DNA of 64,000 nucleotides from Melioribacteraceae bacterium (GTDB taxonomy: Bacteria > Bacteroidota > Ignavibacteria > Ignavibacteriales > Melioribacteraceae), in assembly GCA_027030245.1 (NCBI GenBank), contig JALVFE010000020.1, forward strand, positions 28,506 to 92,505. The letters run 5' to 3'. A model generated the notes under the pieces. It ran no database searches, was not told where the DNA came from, and saw only the letters and a program-made list of their open reading frames with translations. Within the stretch, counting starts at the first letter, position 1. The number at the start of each line of letters is the position of its first letter. Shown here piece after piece: positions 18,065-26,290 of the stretch. Both the position numbers and the translations under genes were made by a program.

Positions 18065-18630
18065 ATGAAGGAGAATCAAAAAGTTCAAAAAATATACCTG
18101 TTGAATCAGAGCAAAAAACTAAAAATAAAAATATCTCTGAGAGTTCTTCAGGCTCAATAAAACATAAAATTACTCTCGGCAGTGCGGTACAAGGTTTTGC
18201 TATAGATTACACTTTGCAAAAAACCTTAAACAAATTTTTGTTTTATTCGGTTGGTATCGGATATAAAAGGTATAGTAATGAATATTCCTATGGTTATAGA
18301 GATTATCTCGGAAATTATAGACAATACACAAGTACGATATCATATGATATTATACCAATTACTATTAATGGGGGAATTACCGGTAAAACATTTTTAGAAA
18401 GGGAAAATTTACCTATAAATCCTTATGTATCCTTTGGTTTGGCTTATTTGCCGCCAAATGATTTTGATCAATTAGGATTTAATCTAAGTATAGGAGTAGT
18501 TTATAATATCCCTGAATTGCACGGTATAGGTTTGGGTTTGGAATATCACTACTTTGAATCATTAACAGGATGGACAATGAGTTTTTCTAATTTGAATTTA
18601 AGTGTTTTATTTAATTTTAGGGAATATTAA
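18052..18630 (+). CDS. Outer-membrane beta-barrel domain in the -1 frame after the A9 tract
   Basis: Open from the stop at 18049-18051 to the stop at 18628-18630. It contains no ATG start in a sensible place; the earliest usable start is TTG at 18214, which would cut off the first strand. The sequence opens with a linker (INEGESKSSKNIPVESEQKT), then alternating strands such as HKITLGSAVQGFAIDYTLQK, FLFYSVGIGYKRYSNEYSYG and LGFNLSIGVVYNIPELHGIG. It ends NLNLSVLFNFREY, with aromatic residues near the terminus as in outer-membrane barrels. It is best read as the second half of the 17216 gene, expressed by slippage, or split by a recent frameshift or a sequencing error. Confidence 0.6.
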   Translation, partial: KKTINEGESKSSKNIPVESEQKTKNKNISESSSGSIKHKITLGSAVQGFAIDYTLQKTLNKFLFYSVGIGYKRYSNEYSYGYRDYLGNYRQYTSTISYDIIPITINGGITGKTFLERENLPINPYVSFGLAYLPPNDFDQLGFNLSIGVVYNIPELHGIGLGLEYHYFESLTGWTMSFSNLNLSVLFNFREY

Positions 18631-18870
18631 TTAAAATTCAAAATAATAATAACTGCTATATTTTGAACTATTATTGCTATAGTTCAGGGGCAAGAGATAA
18701 AAATGGTGAAAATTATCTCACTAATTTTTTAGTTTGTTATTAAACAGCACAATAAATAAAATATTAAAACATGTAATGTTTCAAATTCTGTTTGTCAGCT
18801 TAAAAAATCTCTATCTAAAAGATTTATATAAGATGAGCAAGTTAAAATAAAAATAATATTGATTAAGTAA

Positions 18871-19407
18871 GTGGTAACATTCTTTAATATACTAACGCAC
18901 ATTTTAGTAATCGTGGGTATAATTTCCGTTTTCTATTTTATTGGATATATGATACATCGTATTGATAGTATACTTGAAAAGATAATAAGAATTACAGCTT
19001 TATCTACCGGATTATTAATTTATGTAGGTGCAAAAGCAATCGGTATTTCAATACCTAACTTAATGATTGGTGGCCTTGGCACTTTGCATCCTTTATCAAT
19101 AGGTATACTTGGTGTAATTTTCCCGTCATTCATTGGCACATTTGTAGCGTGGTATTGTATAAAAAATCTTAATAAACATGAAGATTTAGCTGCAAGACTC
19201 ATAATTTTAATTACAACTTTCATAGTAGTTATGTTCAGTGATGTTTACGTCGCATCCTATTCATCAAATGCAAGAATTGAAGGTTTAAATTTATCATTGC
19301 TCCCAAATTTGACTTTTACTGTAGGATTAAGTCTATACGTAATTTTCAAATTTAGAAGTGACGAGATTCAGTTTAAAAAAGGAAAAGAAACAAAGAGTCC
19401 AGAATAA
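18871..19407 (+). CDS. Uncharacterised inner-membrane protein, four to five helices
   Basis: A 178-residue hydrophobic protein with helices at about residues 5-27, 40-58, 66-94, 107-128 and 140-160, and a basic tail ending in KKGKETKSPE. It starts with GTG at 18871, directly after GATTAAGTAA, with no strong ribosome site. No family is recognised. The gene sits between the barrel gene and the TPR/zinc-ribbon cluster, and the 240 bp before it hold nothing recognisable. Confidence 0.6.
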   Translation: MVTFFNILTHILVIVGIISVFYFIGYMIHRIDSILEKIIRITALSTGLLIYVGAKAIGISIPNLMIGGLGTLHPLSIGILGVIFPSFIGTFVAWYCIKNLNKHEDLAARLIILITTFIVVMFSDVYVASYSSNARIEGLNLSLLPNLTFTVGLSLYVIFKFRSDEIQFKKGKETKSPE

Positions 19408-19735
19408 AAATATTTACGATAAAAACTATTTTATACAAAGGTTCCAAAAGGAGAACTGAATATCAAGACAAAAGTAATTTTCTTATTATTCTTAAATTCT
19501 GAAGATACTAAATTGTATTTTATACAATTGGGAAATCGCTTTGGCGGTTGGTGTAAATTCATTCTTAGTTGAAAATAAAAAAGGAGACTCCCAAAAAATT
19601 AGTAATTTTTGTTTTCAGTAAATAAAAAAACTAAAACCTCACACCTGCGAGTTTAAGCTCAATAATATGTTACAATGCTGTCGAGGTTCACAATTCGACA
19701 CTTTTTAGTGCTTAAAAATTATTAGAAATAATAAA
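19408..19735. other. Intergenic region before the TPR/zinc-ribbon cluster
   Basis: About 330 bases without a supported gene. Its right part (about 19650-19700) holds copy 1 of a dispersed stem-loop element that is found inverted after the cluster at 23490-23540. Confidence 0.6.
19650..19700 (+). repeat. Dispersed stem-loop element, copy 1
   Basis: A TTTAAGCTCAATAA segment at about 19652 is followed by the imperfect palindrome TGTCGAGG-n6-AATTCGACA (19679-19700). The reverse complement of 23490-23541 has the same order (TTTAAGCTCAATAAATTGTC then the palindrome), so the two copies are in opposite orientation on the two sides of the 19736-23463 gene cluster. Confidence 0.7.
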
Positions 19736-20818
19736 ATGATAGAAGAGTTTTCATACAACTATACAGCTAAAATAGATGCGGAATTAAATAATGCTCCGCC
19801 TAAGTTTTTAAATGCAATAGAATCAATAACAACGGGAAATATTGAAAACAGTATTTCAATACTCAGAAATCTTATTCCGGAATATGAACAAACTTTGGAT
19901 TACTGGCTTGGAACGGTTTATTGCTGTTACGGATATTGTTTGAATATATTAGGTTATTGGAAAGAAGCGTTGGAAAATGCAGAGCGGGGGGAGAAATACG
20001 GCTTAAGTTTAATCGGTTATTGGTATTACTATAGTGTTATGGTAAATGCCTCAAATTACGTTGACAATATTGATAAAGCAAAACAATACGTTGATGAAGC
20101 GGTAGAATTTTATAGAAAAAAGAAATCCGGTGAAAATGTTTCTTACTTCCTTGAGTCTAAAGCTAATATTTATAAGCAAATTGCCTATGGGTTCTCGAAT
20201 GATCTTACTGAATTTGAGGAAGCTAAAAAATATATTATAGAAGCTATTTATGCATTATGCGAATCAATTTATATTGTAAGAGACGGTTGGGAAAAACTAA
20301 GTAAGGAATTAGAAGGGTTATCAAATATTGCAGCAAGGGTCGGCTTAACGCGTAAAGATTTAGGGGAACTCAATAATTTTCAATCAATTCAAGATATTAT
20401 TTCCCCGTACTTTGACGATAAAATACTGCGAATGAAAACCGTTGCTCAAAATCATAATTTGGCAATAAATGCTATTAAAGCCGGTAACAGAGATTTAGCC
20501 GTAAAACATTACGAATTTTGTTTAACAAAACTAAACGAAAAAGATCAAGAAACAATGGCGATGAGAGTATTTATACTATATCAGTTAGGTGTTTGTCTGT
20601 TGATATTGCATAACTTGGGAAACACAAAATCAATAGTTCAACTTAATACAACTCAAAAGAATAGCGTAAAAAGAATTCAAAAATTATGGACGGAAGCAAT
20701 GGAATTTTATGAGAAATTGAGCAGAGATACTATCAACAGCTTTAATCAAAGATTTCCGCCCGGATTAGATAGTGCAATAAAAAATATAAGAAATGATTTT
20801 ATAATGAGAATAAATTAA
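19736..20818 (+). CDS. Cytoplasmic TPR-like helical repeat protein
   Basis: A 360-residue protein with no signal peptide, built of helix pairs of TPR type: residues about 28-60 (NIENSISILRNLIPEYEQTL), 68-95 (GYCLNILGYWKEALENAERG), 110-135 (NIDKAKQYVDEAVEFYRKKK), and a later pair at about 245-300 (AGNRDLAVKHYEFCLTKLNE). Such proteins serve as scaffolds or sensors. It is the first gene of a same-strand run of small zinc-ribbon and hypothetical proteins, and probably shares their transcript: AAAGGAG sites lie before several members and gaps are short. Confidence 0.6.
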   Translation: MIEEFSYNYTAKIDAELNNAPPKFLNAIESITTGNIENSISILRNLIPEYEQTLDYWLGTVYCCYGYCLNILGYWKEALENAERGEKYGLSLIGYWYYYSVMVNASNYVDNIDKAKQYVDEAVEFYRKKKSGENVSYFLESKANIYKQIAYGFSNDLTEFEEAKKYIIEAIYALCESIYIVRDGWEKLSKELEGLSNIAARVGLTRKDLGELNNFQSIQDIISPYFDDKILRMKTVAQNHNLAINAIKAGNRDLAVKHYEFCLTKLNEKDQETMAMRVFILYQLGVCLLILHNLGNTKSIVQLNTTQKNSVKRIQKLWTEAMEFYEKLSRDTINSFNQRFPPGLDSAIKNIRNDFIMRIN

Positions 20819-20842
20819 GAATATTATAAAAGGAGAATTACA

Positions 20843-20983
20843 ATGAAATGTATAGCTTGCGGAGCAACCGAGAAATCAAAAAAAAGATTTTACGTATGCA
20901 ATAAATGCGGAGCGCAATTTTGCAGCTCTTGCGGGTATAGCGGTAAAAAATGTCCCAAATGCAGAAATGGATTTTTGAAATAA
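20843..20983 (+). CDS. 46-residue double zinc-ribbon protein
   Basis: A short frame with a strong AAAGGAG site eight bases before the ATG. The protein starts MKCIACGATEKSKKRF and has eight cysteines in four C-x2-C pairs (3/6, 19/22, 27/30, 37/40), the third as CSSC and the last as CPKC. This spacing predicts two zinc sites. Very small zinc-ribbon proteins act as RNA-, DNA- or protein-binding adaptors, but nothing here points to one of these. It lies 24 bp after the TPR gene. Confidence 0.75.
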   Translation: MKCIACGATEKSKKRFYVCNKCGAQFCSSCGYSGKKCPKCRNGFLK

Positions 20984-21062
20984 TATTACTAAGGATCAAT
21001 ATACTTTTCTAATTGTCTGCTAGCGCGAAAGTTAATATTCATAAAAAACGGAGAAGTGAAAA

Positions 21063-21308
21063 ATGATAAAAAAAATAGCCAAAGAATTATTTGAGATCAA
21101 AAGTCATTATCCCGATGACCAATTTAAAATTGCAACTAAAGAAAATGCCAGAAATTTTATATCTAAATATCCCGAATATAGGATAACCTCGTTAAATAAT
21201 GATGATCCGGCTATAATTGATGCAGTAAAAAATTTATTGAATACTAATAAATCTGTTTTATTAGTTGCCGATGCAGATTCAGGGAAATATGATGTTTATG
21301 CATATTGA
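21063..21308 (+). CDS. Small hypothetical protein (81 residues)
   Basis: Starts at ATG after CGGAGAAGTGAAAA. The protein begins MIKKIAKELFEIKSHYPDDQ and contains a KSVLLVADADSGKYDVYAY C-terminal strand pair. No family is recognised. It belongs to the same-strand cluster of small genes following the TPR protein. Confidence 0.55.
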   Translation: MIKKIAKELFEIKSHYPDDQFKIATKENARNFISKYPEYRITSLNNDDPAIIDAVKNLLNTNKSVLLVADADSGKYDVYAY

Positions 21309-21347
21309 TACAATGCTATTAATAATATATAGTATATGGAATAATTT

Positions 21348-21566
21348 ATGGAAATAATGTGTGAATATTGTAATGAAAAGTTACCAACTGGGTTTAATAA
21401 TAAATGGAAATGGGTTTGTCCTGAATGTGGACATACAAACTTTGATCATCCGGCATGGATGAACTGTGAAAATTGTCATTATCAACCCAAATATGCGCCG
21501 TGCCCGTTTTGTAATAAGACCATAGATTTAATGGCTTTGTTTTTTAATAATTTTTATACCAATTGA
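21348..21566 (+). CDS. 72-residue zinc-ribbon protein with four CxxC pairs
   Basis: Cysteines fall at 5/8 (CEYC), 24/27 (CPEC), 40/43 (CENC) and 52/55 (CPFC), enough for two zinc ribbons in 55 residues. The layout is similar to that of the 46-residue protein at 20843, but the sequence between the pairs is different. The C-terminal LMALFFNNFYTN is hydrophobic. The protein has no catalytic motif. Probably an adaptor or nucleic-acid-binding protein; the function is not known. Confidence 0.65.
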   Translation: MEIMCEYCNEKLPTGFNNKWKWVCPECGHTNFDHPAWMNCENCHYQPKYAPCPFCNKTIDLMALFFNNFYTN

Positions 21567-21590
21567 TTTATATGGATAGGAGGTTTTTGT

Positions 21591-22058
21591 ATGGGTTTTT
21601 CTCAACTTGAAAATGAATTATTGCAGAAAACAAAAAACACAGATTATTTTACTCTAGGTGAAGTAGAGAATTATAAAAAACAATTGGAAGCTGAAGGAAA
21701 TTTAAAAACATTTCGTTATGCTTTTAATAAATTCATTGATGAAGAATGTCCTAATTGTGGAGTAAAAGGAAGATTTAGATATAGAATATTTGGGCTTTTA
21801 AAACATCCTCAATGTTCTTATAGCTGGTATATGAAACCAAGTAAATACATTATTCTTCAATTGGAAAAATCATTTAATGCCGGAGAAAGTTTTGCGGCTG
21901 ATTTAGCTTATCTAGCTGAAAAAAAAGGCGAGAAATCTTCTTGTTTGGAACTTATTTTTTCATTTATTATTGGTACACTCTTTAGACTTGTTTTTGCAAT
22001 CATTTCAATTCCTATTCAAATTATTCTTTATTTAACAAATAACAAACCAAATCATTAA
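21591..22058 (+). CDS. Small protein with a zinc-knuckle motif and a C-terminal membrane segment
   Basis: A 155-residue protein starting after TAGGAGG. An N-terminal helical part is followed by CPNCG (Cys53/56) and a single further Cys75 in HPQCSYSWY, so the fourth ligand could be a His or the metal site may be incomplete. The C-terminal portion (about 118-150, LIFSFIIGTLFRLVFAIISI onward) is one or two membrane helices with a short polar end. No family is recognised. It sits in the zinc-ribbon cluster, and its membrane anchor is unusual among those small cysteine proteins. Confidence 0.55.
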   Translation: MGFSQLENELLQKTKNTDYFTLGEVENYKKQLEAEGNLKTFRYAFNKFIDEECPNCGVKGRFRYRIFGLLKHPQCSYSWYMKPSKYIILQLEKSFNAGESFAADLAYLAEKKGEKSSCLELIFSFIIGTLFRLVFAIISIPIQIILYLTNNKPNH

Positions 22059-22080
22059 ATAAATAAAAAGGAGAACACAA

Positions 22081-22290
22081 ATGGGTTATTTATATTGGAA
22101 CGGAAGTAAAATTGAAACACCACCGTGTGATTCCTGCGGTTCAACAGCCACAACAGAGGAACAAGAACTAATCAACCCGGGTATTTCTACCAAAGAAAGA
22201 AAAATTTACATAAAATGTTATTCCTGCGGATATAGAAAATTTGTTGGTAATTATGAACATCTCGGGAACCATAATTTTAAAAGGATATAG
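22081..22290 (+). CDS. 69-residue zinc-ribbon protein
   Basis: Starts after AAAAGGAGAACACAA. Two C-x2-C pairs, Cys16/19 in PPCDSCGST and Cys46/49 in IKCYSCGYR, are separated by 26 residues, the classic single zinc ribbon. The aromatic N-terminus MGYLYWNGSK is distinctive. The gene is only 11 bp upstream of the next frame. Function not recognised. Confidence 0.65.
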   Translation: MGYLYWNGSKIETPPCDSCGSTATTEEQELINPGISTKERKIYIKCYSCGYRKFVGNYEHLGNHNFKRI

Positions 22291-22301
22291 AGCAAATAAC
22301 T

Positions 22302-22892
22302 ATGCAAAATTTAGATTTTGAAATTAATAAACACCTTTGGAAAAGTGAGGATGGATATAAAGTTTATTTGACATTTTCAAAGATAGTCGGTCAAATATCT
22401 GTTAGCGCCAACCAAAAAGGTGCAATTAACCAAGAAGAATTAACCCGCTTGGAAGAAGCTGTTAATGTTTTATTGGCCCTTCCGGCAACTATTGAGACCT
22501 TGAGATTCGGAGAAATTGAAGATCCGCTTTATTACTTCTTTTTAGTAGTTGCTATGGTATTACTTATGGAGACGAAAAATAATGGTTTTACAACCGATAT
22601 AAGATATAATGAATTCAGAGATAAAGTGAGCAAGAAAGAGATAGTAGCTTTAAGAGAAAAATTTATCAACTTGACAGAATCGGAAATCAGACTAAAGGAA
22701 TCAGTAACGTATGCTGCTTATATTCAGGAAAATTGTCAGAAAACACTTGAGAAGAATAAGAAGTATCCTACTCTTGCTGATGAATTTATTGAAATTATTA
22801 AAACCAGTGCACATGCTTATAGATTGTTTGGGAATGATGAGTGGTTAAATAATTTAAAAAATGGGAGAGAATTAACAGTGCCTATTTGTTAA
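22302..22892 (+). CDS. Hypothetical protein truncated at a zinc-motif stop codon
   Basis: A frame of 196 residues, mostly helical, with a hydrophobic stretch at about 84-95 (YYFFLVVAMVLLME). It ends ...GRELTVPIC with TAA at 22890-22892. Reading continues in the same frame beyond the stop as VCQGNKKCVLCNGVGHI. The stop therefore falls inside a C-x2-C-x5-C-x2-C-x-G-x-G zinc motif of the DnaJ kind. The gene as it stands lacks its metal site. It may be a recent nonsense mutation or a sequence error, and the 196-residue product may or may not be made. Confidence 0.55.
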   Translation: MQNLDFEINKHLWKSEDGYKVYLTFSKIVGQISVSANQKGAINQEELTRLEEAVNVLLALPATIETLRFGEIEDPLYYFFLVVAMVLLMETKNNGFTTDIRYNEFRDKVSKKEIVALREKFINLTESEIRLKESVTYAAYIQENCQKTLEKNKKYPTLADEFIEIIKTSAHAYRLFGNDEWLNNLKNGRELTVPIC

Positions 22893-23102
22893 GTTTGTCA
22901 AGGTAACAAAAAGTGTGTGTTATGCAATGGCGTTGGTCATATTGCATCAACAAAAGATGGTAGAATTATTCCTTATCCGGTATGCAATGTAACAGAAAAT
23001 TGTAATGTTCGTAATGTAACTGGAATAACATCAGCAAGTTCGTTAGAGGAAGATTTAAGTAAAATGGGTTACTCAACTAATATCAAAAACAAAGAATATT
23101 AG
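22893..23102 (+). pseudogene. In-frame 3' remainder of the 22302 gene
   Basis: The same reading frame as 22302-22892 continues from after the TAA to the TAG at 23100-23102. It contains VCQGNKKCVLCNGVGHI, the second half of a DnaJ-type zinc motif, then IPYPVCNVTENCNVRNVTGI, another cysteine-containing segment. There is no ribosome-binding site or ATG at its beginning (only a GTG at 22917, inside the motif), so it is unlikely to be a separate gene. Confidence 0.6.
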
Positions 23103-23463
23103 GAACCATAGAGCCGGATTTAGACAAAAAATGTAGTAAACAAGCTTTTCAAGAAGCTTGTATTAACTTGTGGAATTCTTAAAAGAAGACAAAGAAGTTA
23201 CATAAGCGGCTGAAAAATTATATCAAAAAATACCGCTTTTCTCATTTCATGCTGCAATAAAGTTCTGGTTGATAAAAAAGGCTTTTAGGTTAAGTCTTCA
23301 TAATAAAATGGTGAAAGAAAATTCTATGGATTTTACTTGGATTAATATGGATAACATTAAAAAATGGTTTGGGAATAAAAAAGTAAGAGAGAGATTTAAT
23401 ATACAAAAAGTGGATGTACAAGGTTTTATGGTAGTATTGACTACCAAATATAACAATAACTAA
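23102..23463 (+). pseudogene. Decayed hypothetical gene
   Basis: Coding-like sequence runs through more than one frame. GTIEPDLDKKCSKQAFQEAC ends at a stop near 23180. Then KEDKEVT, stop at 23203, AAEKLYQKIPLFSHFHAAIK and FWLIKKAFRLSLHNKMVKEN continue in another frame to the stop at 23461-23463. At least one frameshift and one nonsense codon are needed to join them. The final 64 residues could be translated from TTG at 23269, but this is not likely. Together with the stop at 22890 this marks the right end of the zinc-ribbon cluster as decaying. Confidence 0.5.
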
Positions 23464-23489
23464 ATATAGGAGAAAAATTATTCATCTGT

Positions 23490-23541
23490 TGTCGAGGTCC
23501 ACACCTCGACAATTTATTGAGCTTAAATATTATACTAAACC
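23490..23541 (-). repeat. Dispersed stem-loop element, copy 2 (inverted)
   Basis: Perfectly paired arms TTGTCGAGGT and ACCTCGACAA form a stem with a 2-base centre (23490-23511). They are followed by TTTATTGAGCTTAAA, the complement of the segment found to the left of copy 1 at 19650. The two copies face each other across 19736-23463. Confidence 0.7.
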
Positions 23542-23719
23542 CAAATTAGTTTTGGAAGTTAAATTTATAAAACATCGGAGGTTTTTCAAAAAAACAAACT
23601 TGTTCTCGTATGGCTTCCCGATTTAGTTTTACAAGGACATCTTTATCGGGATTTGTGTTTATCATACTGGCAATCAAAAGGATGTTATAAATGTTTTAAC
23701 AAACAAAAAGGTTCTGAAT

Positions 23720-25522
23720 ATGAAAAAACTAATACTTTTTCTTATGATTCTTCAGACCATAAACATTCAAGCGCAAATCGTTTCGTATGCTATGGGGCGC
23801 GGTTGTTTTCCAGAGCAATATTACCATGAAGTTTGGGCAGTTGCCATGGCGCCGGACCGCGTATATCTTGGCGGACTGATGAACAAAATGATCAATGCCG
23901 ACGGCACTGAAGTTACCGTTAACAAAATCTGCTGGTATGACTGGCAGGGAAATTATCATCCTATGGGACTTGGTGCTTTAGTCAGTTGGTATACTGGCGT
24001 ATATGCTTTGGGCGTGGAAACAAACGGCCGTCTATGGGCAGGTGGCGGTTTTTATGAAGTTGCCAATGACAATGGCGGTGGCAGTGTGCCTGACACCAAA
24101 TATTTGGCTGTTTGGGAAAACAATGCTTGGCATACCCCGCCTTTTACAGTTGACGGTGTTGTCTATGCTATTTATATTGCTCCTAATGGCAATGTATATG
24201 TGGGCGGTGATTTTGAACACGCTACCCAAAATGGCAATTCGCTTTTGGTTATGGGTCTGGTGCGTTGGGATGGCGCGCAAATTCATCGCGTAAGTGGCGG
24301 TGTAGATGTTGGCGATTATAAAAATGGAGTTAGAACAATTATTATGGATAATTTGGGAAATTTAGTTGTCGGAGGTGGTTTTCCCCATGCCTTTGATGAT
24401 GACGGTAATGGAGGCGGCACTGCGGTTGATGGCACCAAAGGCATTGCCAAATTAGTAAACAACCATTGGCAACCTCTAGGCAATGGTGTTAGTGGTGGTT
24501 ATATTCTTTCTCTAGCTATTGACGCTGATAATAATATTTATGTAGGTCATGATCCTATTAAAATGTTAAATAGCGACGGTTTAACAGTTCCTTATACAGA
24601 AGGCATAGCCAAATGGGATGGCATAGCATGGCAATCTCTGGGCCATGGCGTAAATAATGCTGTTTATGCTGTAAAAATAAGCAATGATGATGCATATGTT
24701 GGCGGATGGTTTACTGAAGTTTACCGCGCTGACGGCTCTGTAGTAATGGATGGGCAATATTTTGTTAAGTGGAAAATAGCTTATAATGCTTGGACCAGCT
24801 TAACCGCTTATCCGCCAGACAGCACAGTCAGGGCTTTGGATTTCCGGGACGGCAAAATGGTGGTCGGCGGAGTTTATAGCTCTCTGGGCGGGACTTCCAA
24901 TACTTATTCTGTATGTTCTATTACTGACGCAGACAATCCTTTGCCCGTGGAGCTTACCACTTTTTCCGCTTCAATTGTTCATAACAAAGTTCAATTATCT
25001 TGGACAACTGCCACAGAAGTAAACAATTATGGTTTTGAAATAGAAAAAAGTGATAATAAAATAAACTGGCAAAATATCGGATTTGTGAAAGGCAATGGCA
25101 ACAGTAATGCGCCTAAACATTATTCATTTACGGATAATGAAATTGGAACGGGTAAATATTTTTATCGCTTAAAACAAATTGATATTGATGGCAAATATAA
25201 ATATTCTCGGGTTGTAGAACTTGATATGGGAATGCCAAAAAAATATGATTTAAGCCAAAACTACCCCAATCCCTTTAATCCGACAACAACAATTAAATAT
25301 TCCATTCCGGTTAGTCCTGTAGGGGACGAAAATTTTCGTCCCGTACAATTAAAAATTTACGACATTCTGGGTAAAGAAGTAACAACCCTAGTAAACAAAA
25401 ACCAAGCGCCCGGTAATTACACGGTGAATTTTGACGCTTCCGATTTACCGAGCGGAATATACTTTTACCGCATAACCGCCGGTAGTTTTACGGAAACTAA
25501 GAAAATGATTTTACTGAGGTGA
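23720..25522 (+). CDS. T9SS-secreted seven-bladed beta-propeller protein
   Basis: A 600-residue exported protein. Signal peptide at 1-18 (MKKLILFLMILQTINIQA). Residues about 30-410 hold seven repeats of a VGGxF-type strand at about 55-residue spacing (VYLGGLMNK, LWAGGGFYE, VYVGGDFEH, LVVGGGFPH, IYVGHDPIK, AYVGGWFTE, MVVGGVYSS), predicting a seven-blade propeller. Residues about 418-505 form a linker domain beginning LPVELTTFSASIVHNKVQLS. The last ~85 residues are a type A C-terminal sorting domain with SQNYPNPFNPTTTIKYSIP and the final TETKKMILLR. The passenger half (23800-24950) is visibly richer in G+C than the C-terminal half, which suggests a domain swap. Ligand unknown. Confidence 0.85.
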   Translation: MKKLILFLMILQTINIQAQIVSYAMGRGCFPEQYYHEVWAVAMAPDRVYLGGLMNKMINADGTEVTVNKICWYDWQGNYHPMGLGALVSWYTGVYALGVETNGRLWAGGGFYEVANDNGGGSVPDTKYLAVWENNAWHTPPFTVDGVVYAIYIAPNGNVYVGGDFEHATQNGNSLLVMGLVRWDGAQIHRVSGGVDVGDYKNGVRTIIMDNLGNLVVGGGFPHAFDDDGNGGGTAVDGTKGIAKLVNNHWQPLGNGVSGGYILSLAIDADNNIYVGHDPIKMLNSDGLTVPYTEGIAKWDGIAWQSLGHGVNNAVYAVKISNDDAYVGGWFTEVYRADGSVVMDGQYFVKWKIAYNAWTSLTAYPPDSTVRALDFRDGKMVVGGVYSSLGGTSNTYSVCSITDADNPLPVELTTFSASIVHNKVQLSWTTATEVNNYGFEIEKSDNKINWQNIGFVKGNGNSNAPKHYSFTDNEIGTGKYFYRLKQIDIDGKYKYSRVVELDMGMPKKYDLSQNYPNPFNPTTTIKYSIPVSPVGDENFRPVQLKIYDILGKEVTTLVNKNQAPGNYTVNFDASDLPSGIYFYRITAGSFTETKKMILLR

Positions 25523-25571
25523 AATATTACATTATATACTTAATTTACTAATTAAATAAAAAGAGGGAATA

Positions 25572-26279
25572 ATGAAAAAGTTAATTTTATCATTCGTTTC
25601 TATTTTGATTTTTTCTTTCATTTTCTTCACTGCTTGCGGTGAAAGCTCAAATCCCACAGGGCCGGTAGAAAAGATAAATAAATTTGCTTATGCTAATCTT
25701 TTGGTTGATGTTGGGTATTACAATCATTATGGAAATAATGTGCCCAATAAAGCTTTGATAGTAGGAACAAATTTAGGAAAAAGCAGAGGTAAATATTTCT
25801 TTCAAGTACATTGGCAACAACCAGATAATGAACATTTTAAAACAATTTACTGCAATGACCCGGATTTGAAAATTACAGTGCAAGATCCCAGTATTCTAAA
25901 ATTTGATGGATGCAATGTACTCGGATTAAAAACCGGCGCCACTAAGGTAACGTTTGAATACCCGCAAAAAGGAAACAGAGAAGGATTCAAACTTGAATAT
26001 GACGCCTGGTGCATCAAACATTCAGTAGAAGGAGAATGGGATTTATACCACAGTAATGATTCTCTAAGTTGGAGTTTTTATAAGACAACATATCTGTATG
26101 ATGTGCCGGAAAGAAAAATCACTATGGCAATAGAACCGGTAGCAGAATCAGGAGCTTTATTTAAAACCCCAAGCGACGATATACTTGATTATGGAGGTAA
26201 TCAAGCAAAATTTATAGACAAAGATACTATTATAAAACAAATCAGTGCCAGTATGTGGTCAAAGTATGTAAGAAAATAA
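25572..26279 (+). CDS. Lipoprotein of unknown function
   Basis: A 235-residue protein with a signal peptide and lipobox FFTACG (Cys about residue 21), followed by a short flexible ESSNPTGPVEK linker. The mature region is mostly beta and includes FFQVHWQQPDNEHFKTIYCN and WCIKHSVEGEWDLYHSNDSL. No family is recognised. It begins 49 bp after the T9SS propeller on the same strand with AGAGGG before its ATG, so it is probably co-transcribed and may be the surface or periplasmic partner. A strong terminator follows at 26291. Confidence 0.65.
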   Translation: MKKLILSFVSILIFSFIFFTACGESSNPTGPVEKINKFAYANLLVDVGYYNHYGNNVPNKALIVGTNLGKSRGKYFFQVHWQQPDNEHFKTIYCNDPDLKITVQDPSILKFDGCNVLGLKTGATKVTFEYPQKGNREGFKLEYDAWCIKHSVEGEWDLYHSNDSLSWSFYKTTYLYDVPERKITMAIEPVAESGALFKTPSDDILDYGGNQAKFIDKDTIIKQISASMWSKYVRK

Positions 26280-26290
26280 TCAAAATAGAA

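Noticed and set aside
22890..22892. Recoding of the stop as selenocysteine or pyrrolysine within the zinc motif
   Set aside because: The codon is TAA; selenocysteine uses TGA and pyrrolysine TAG, and no matching stem-loop follows.
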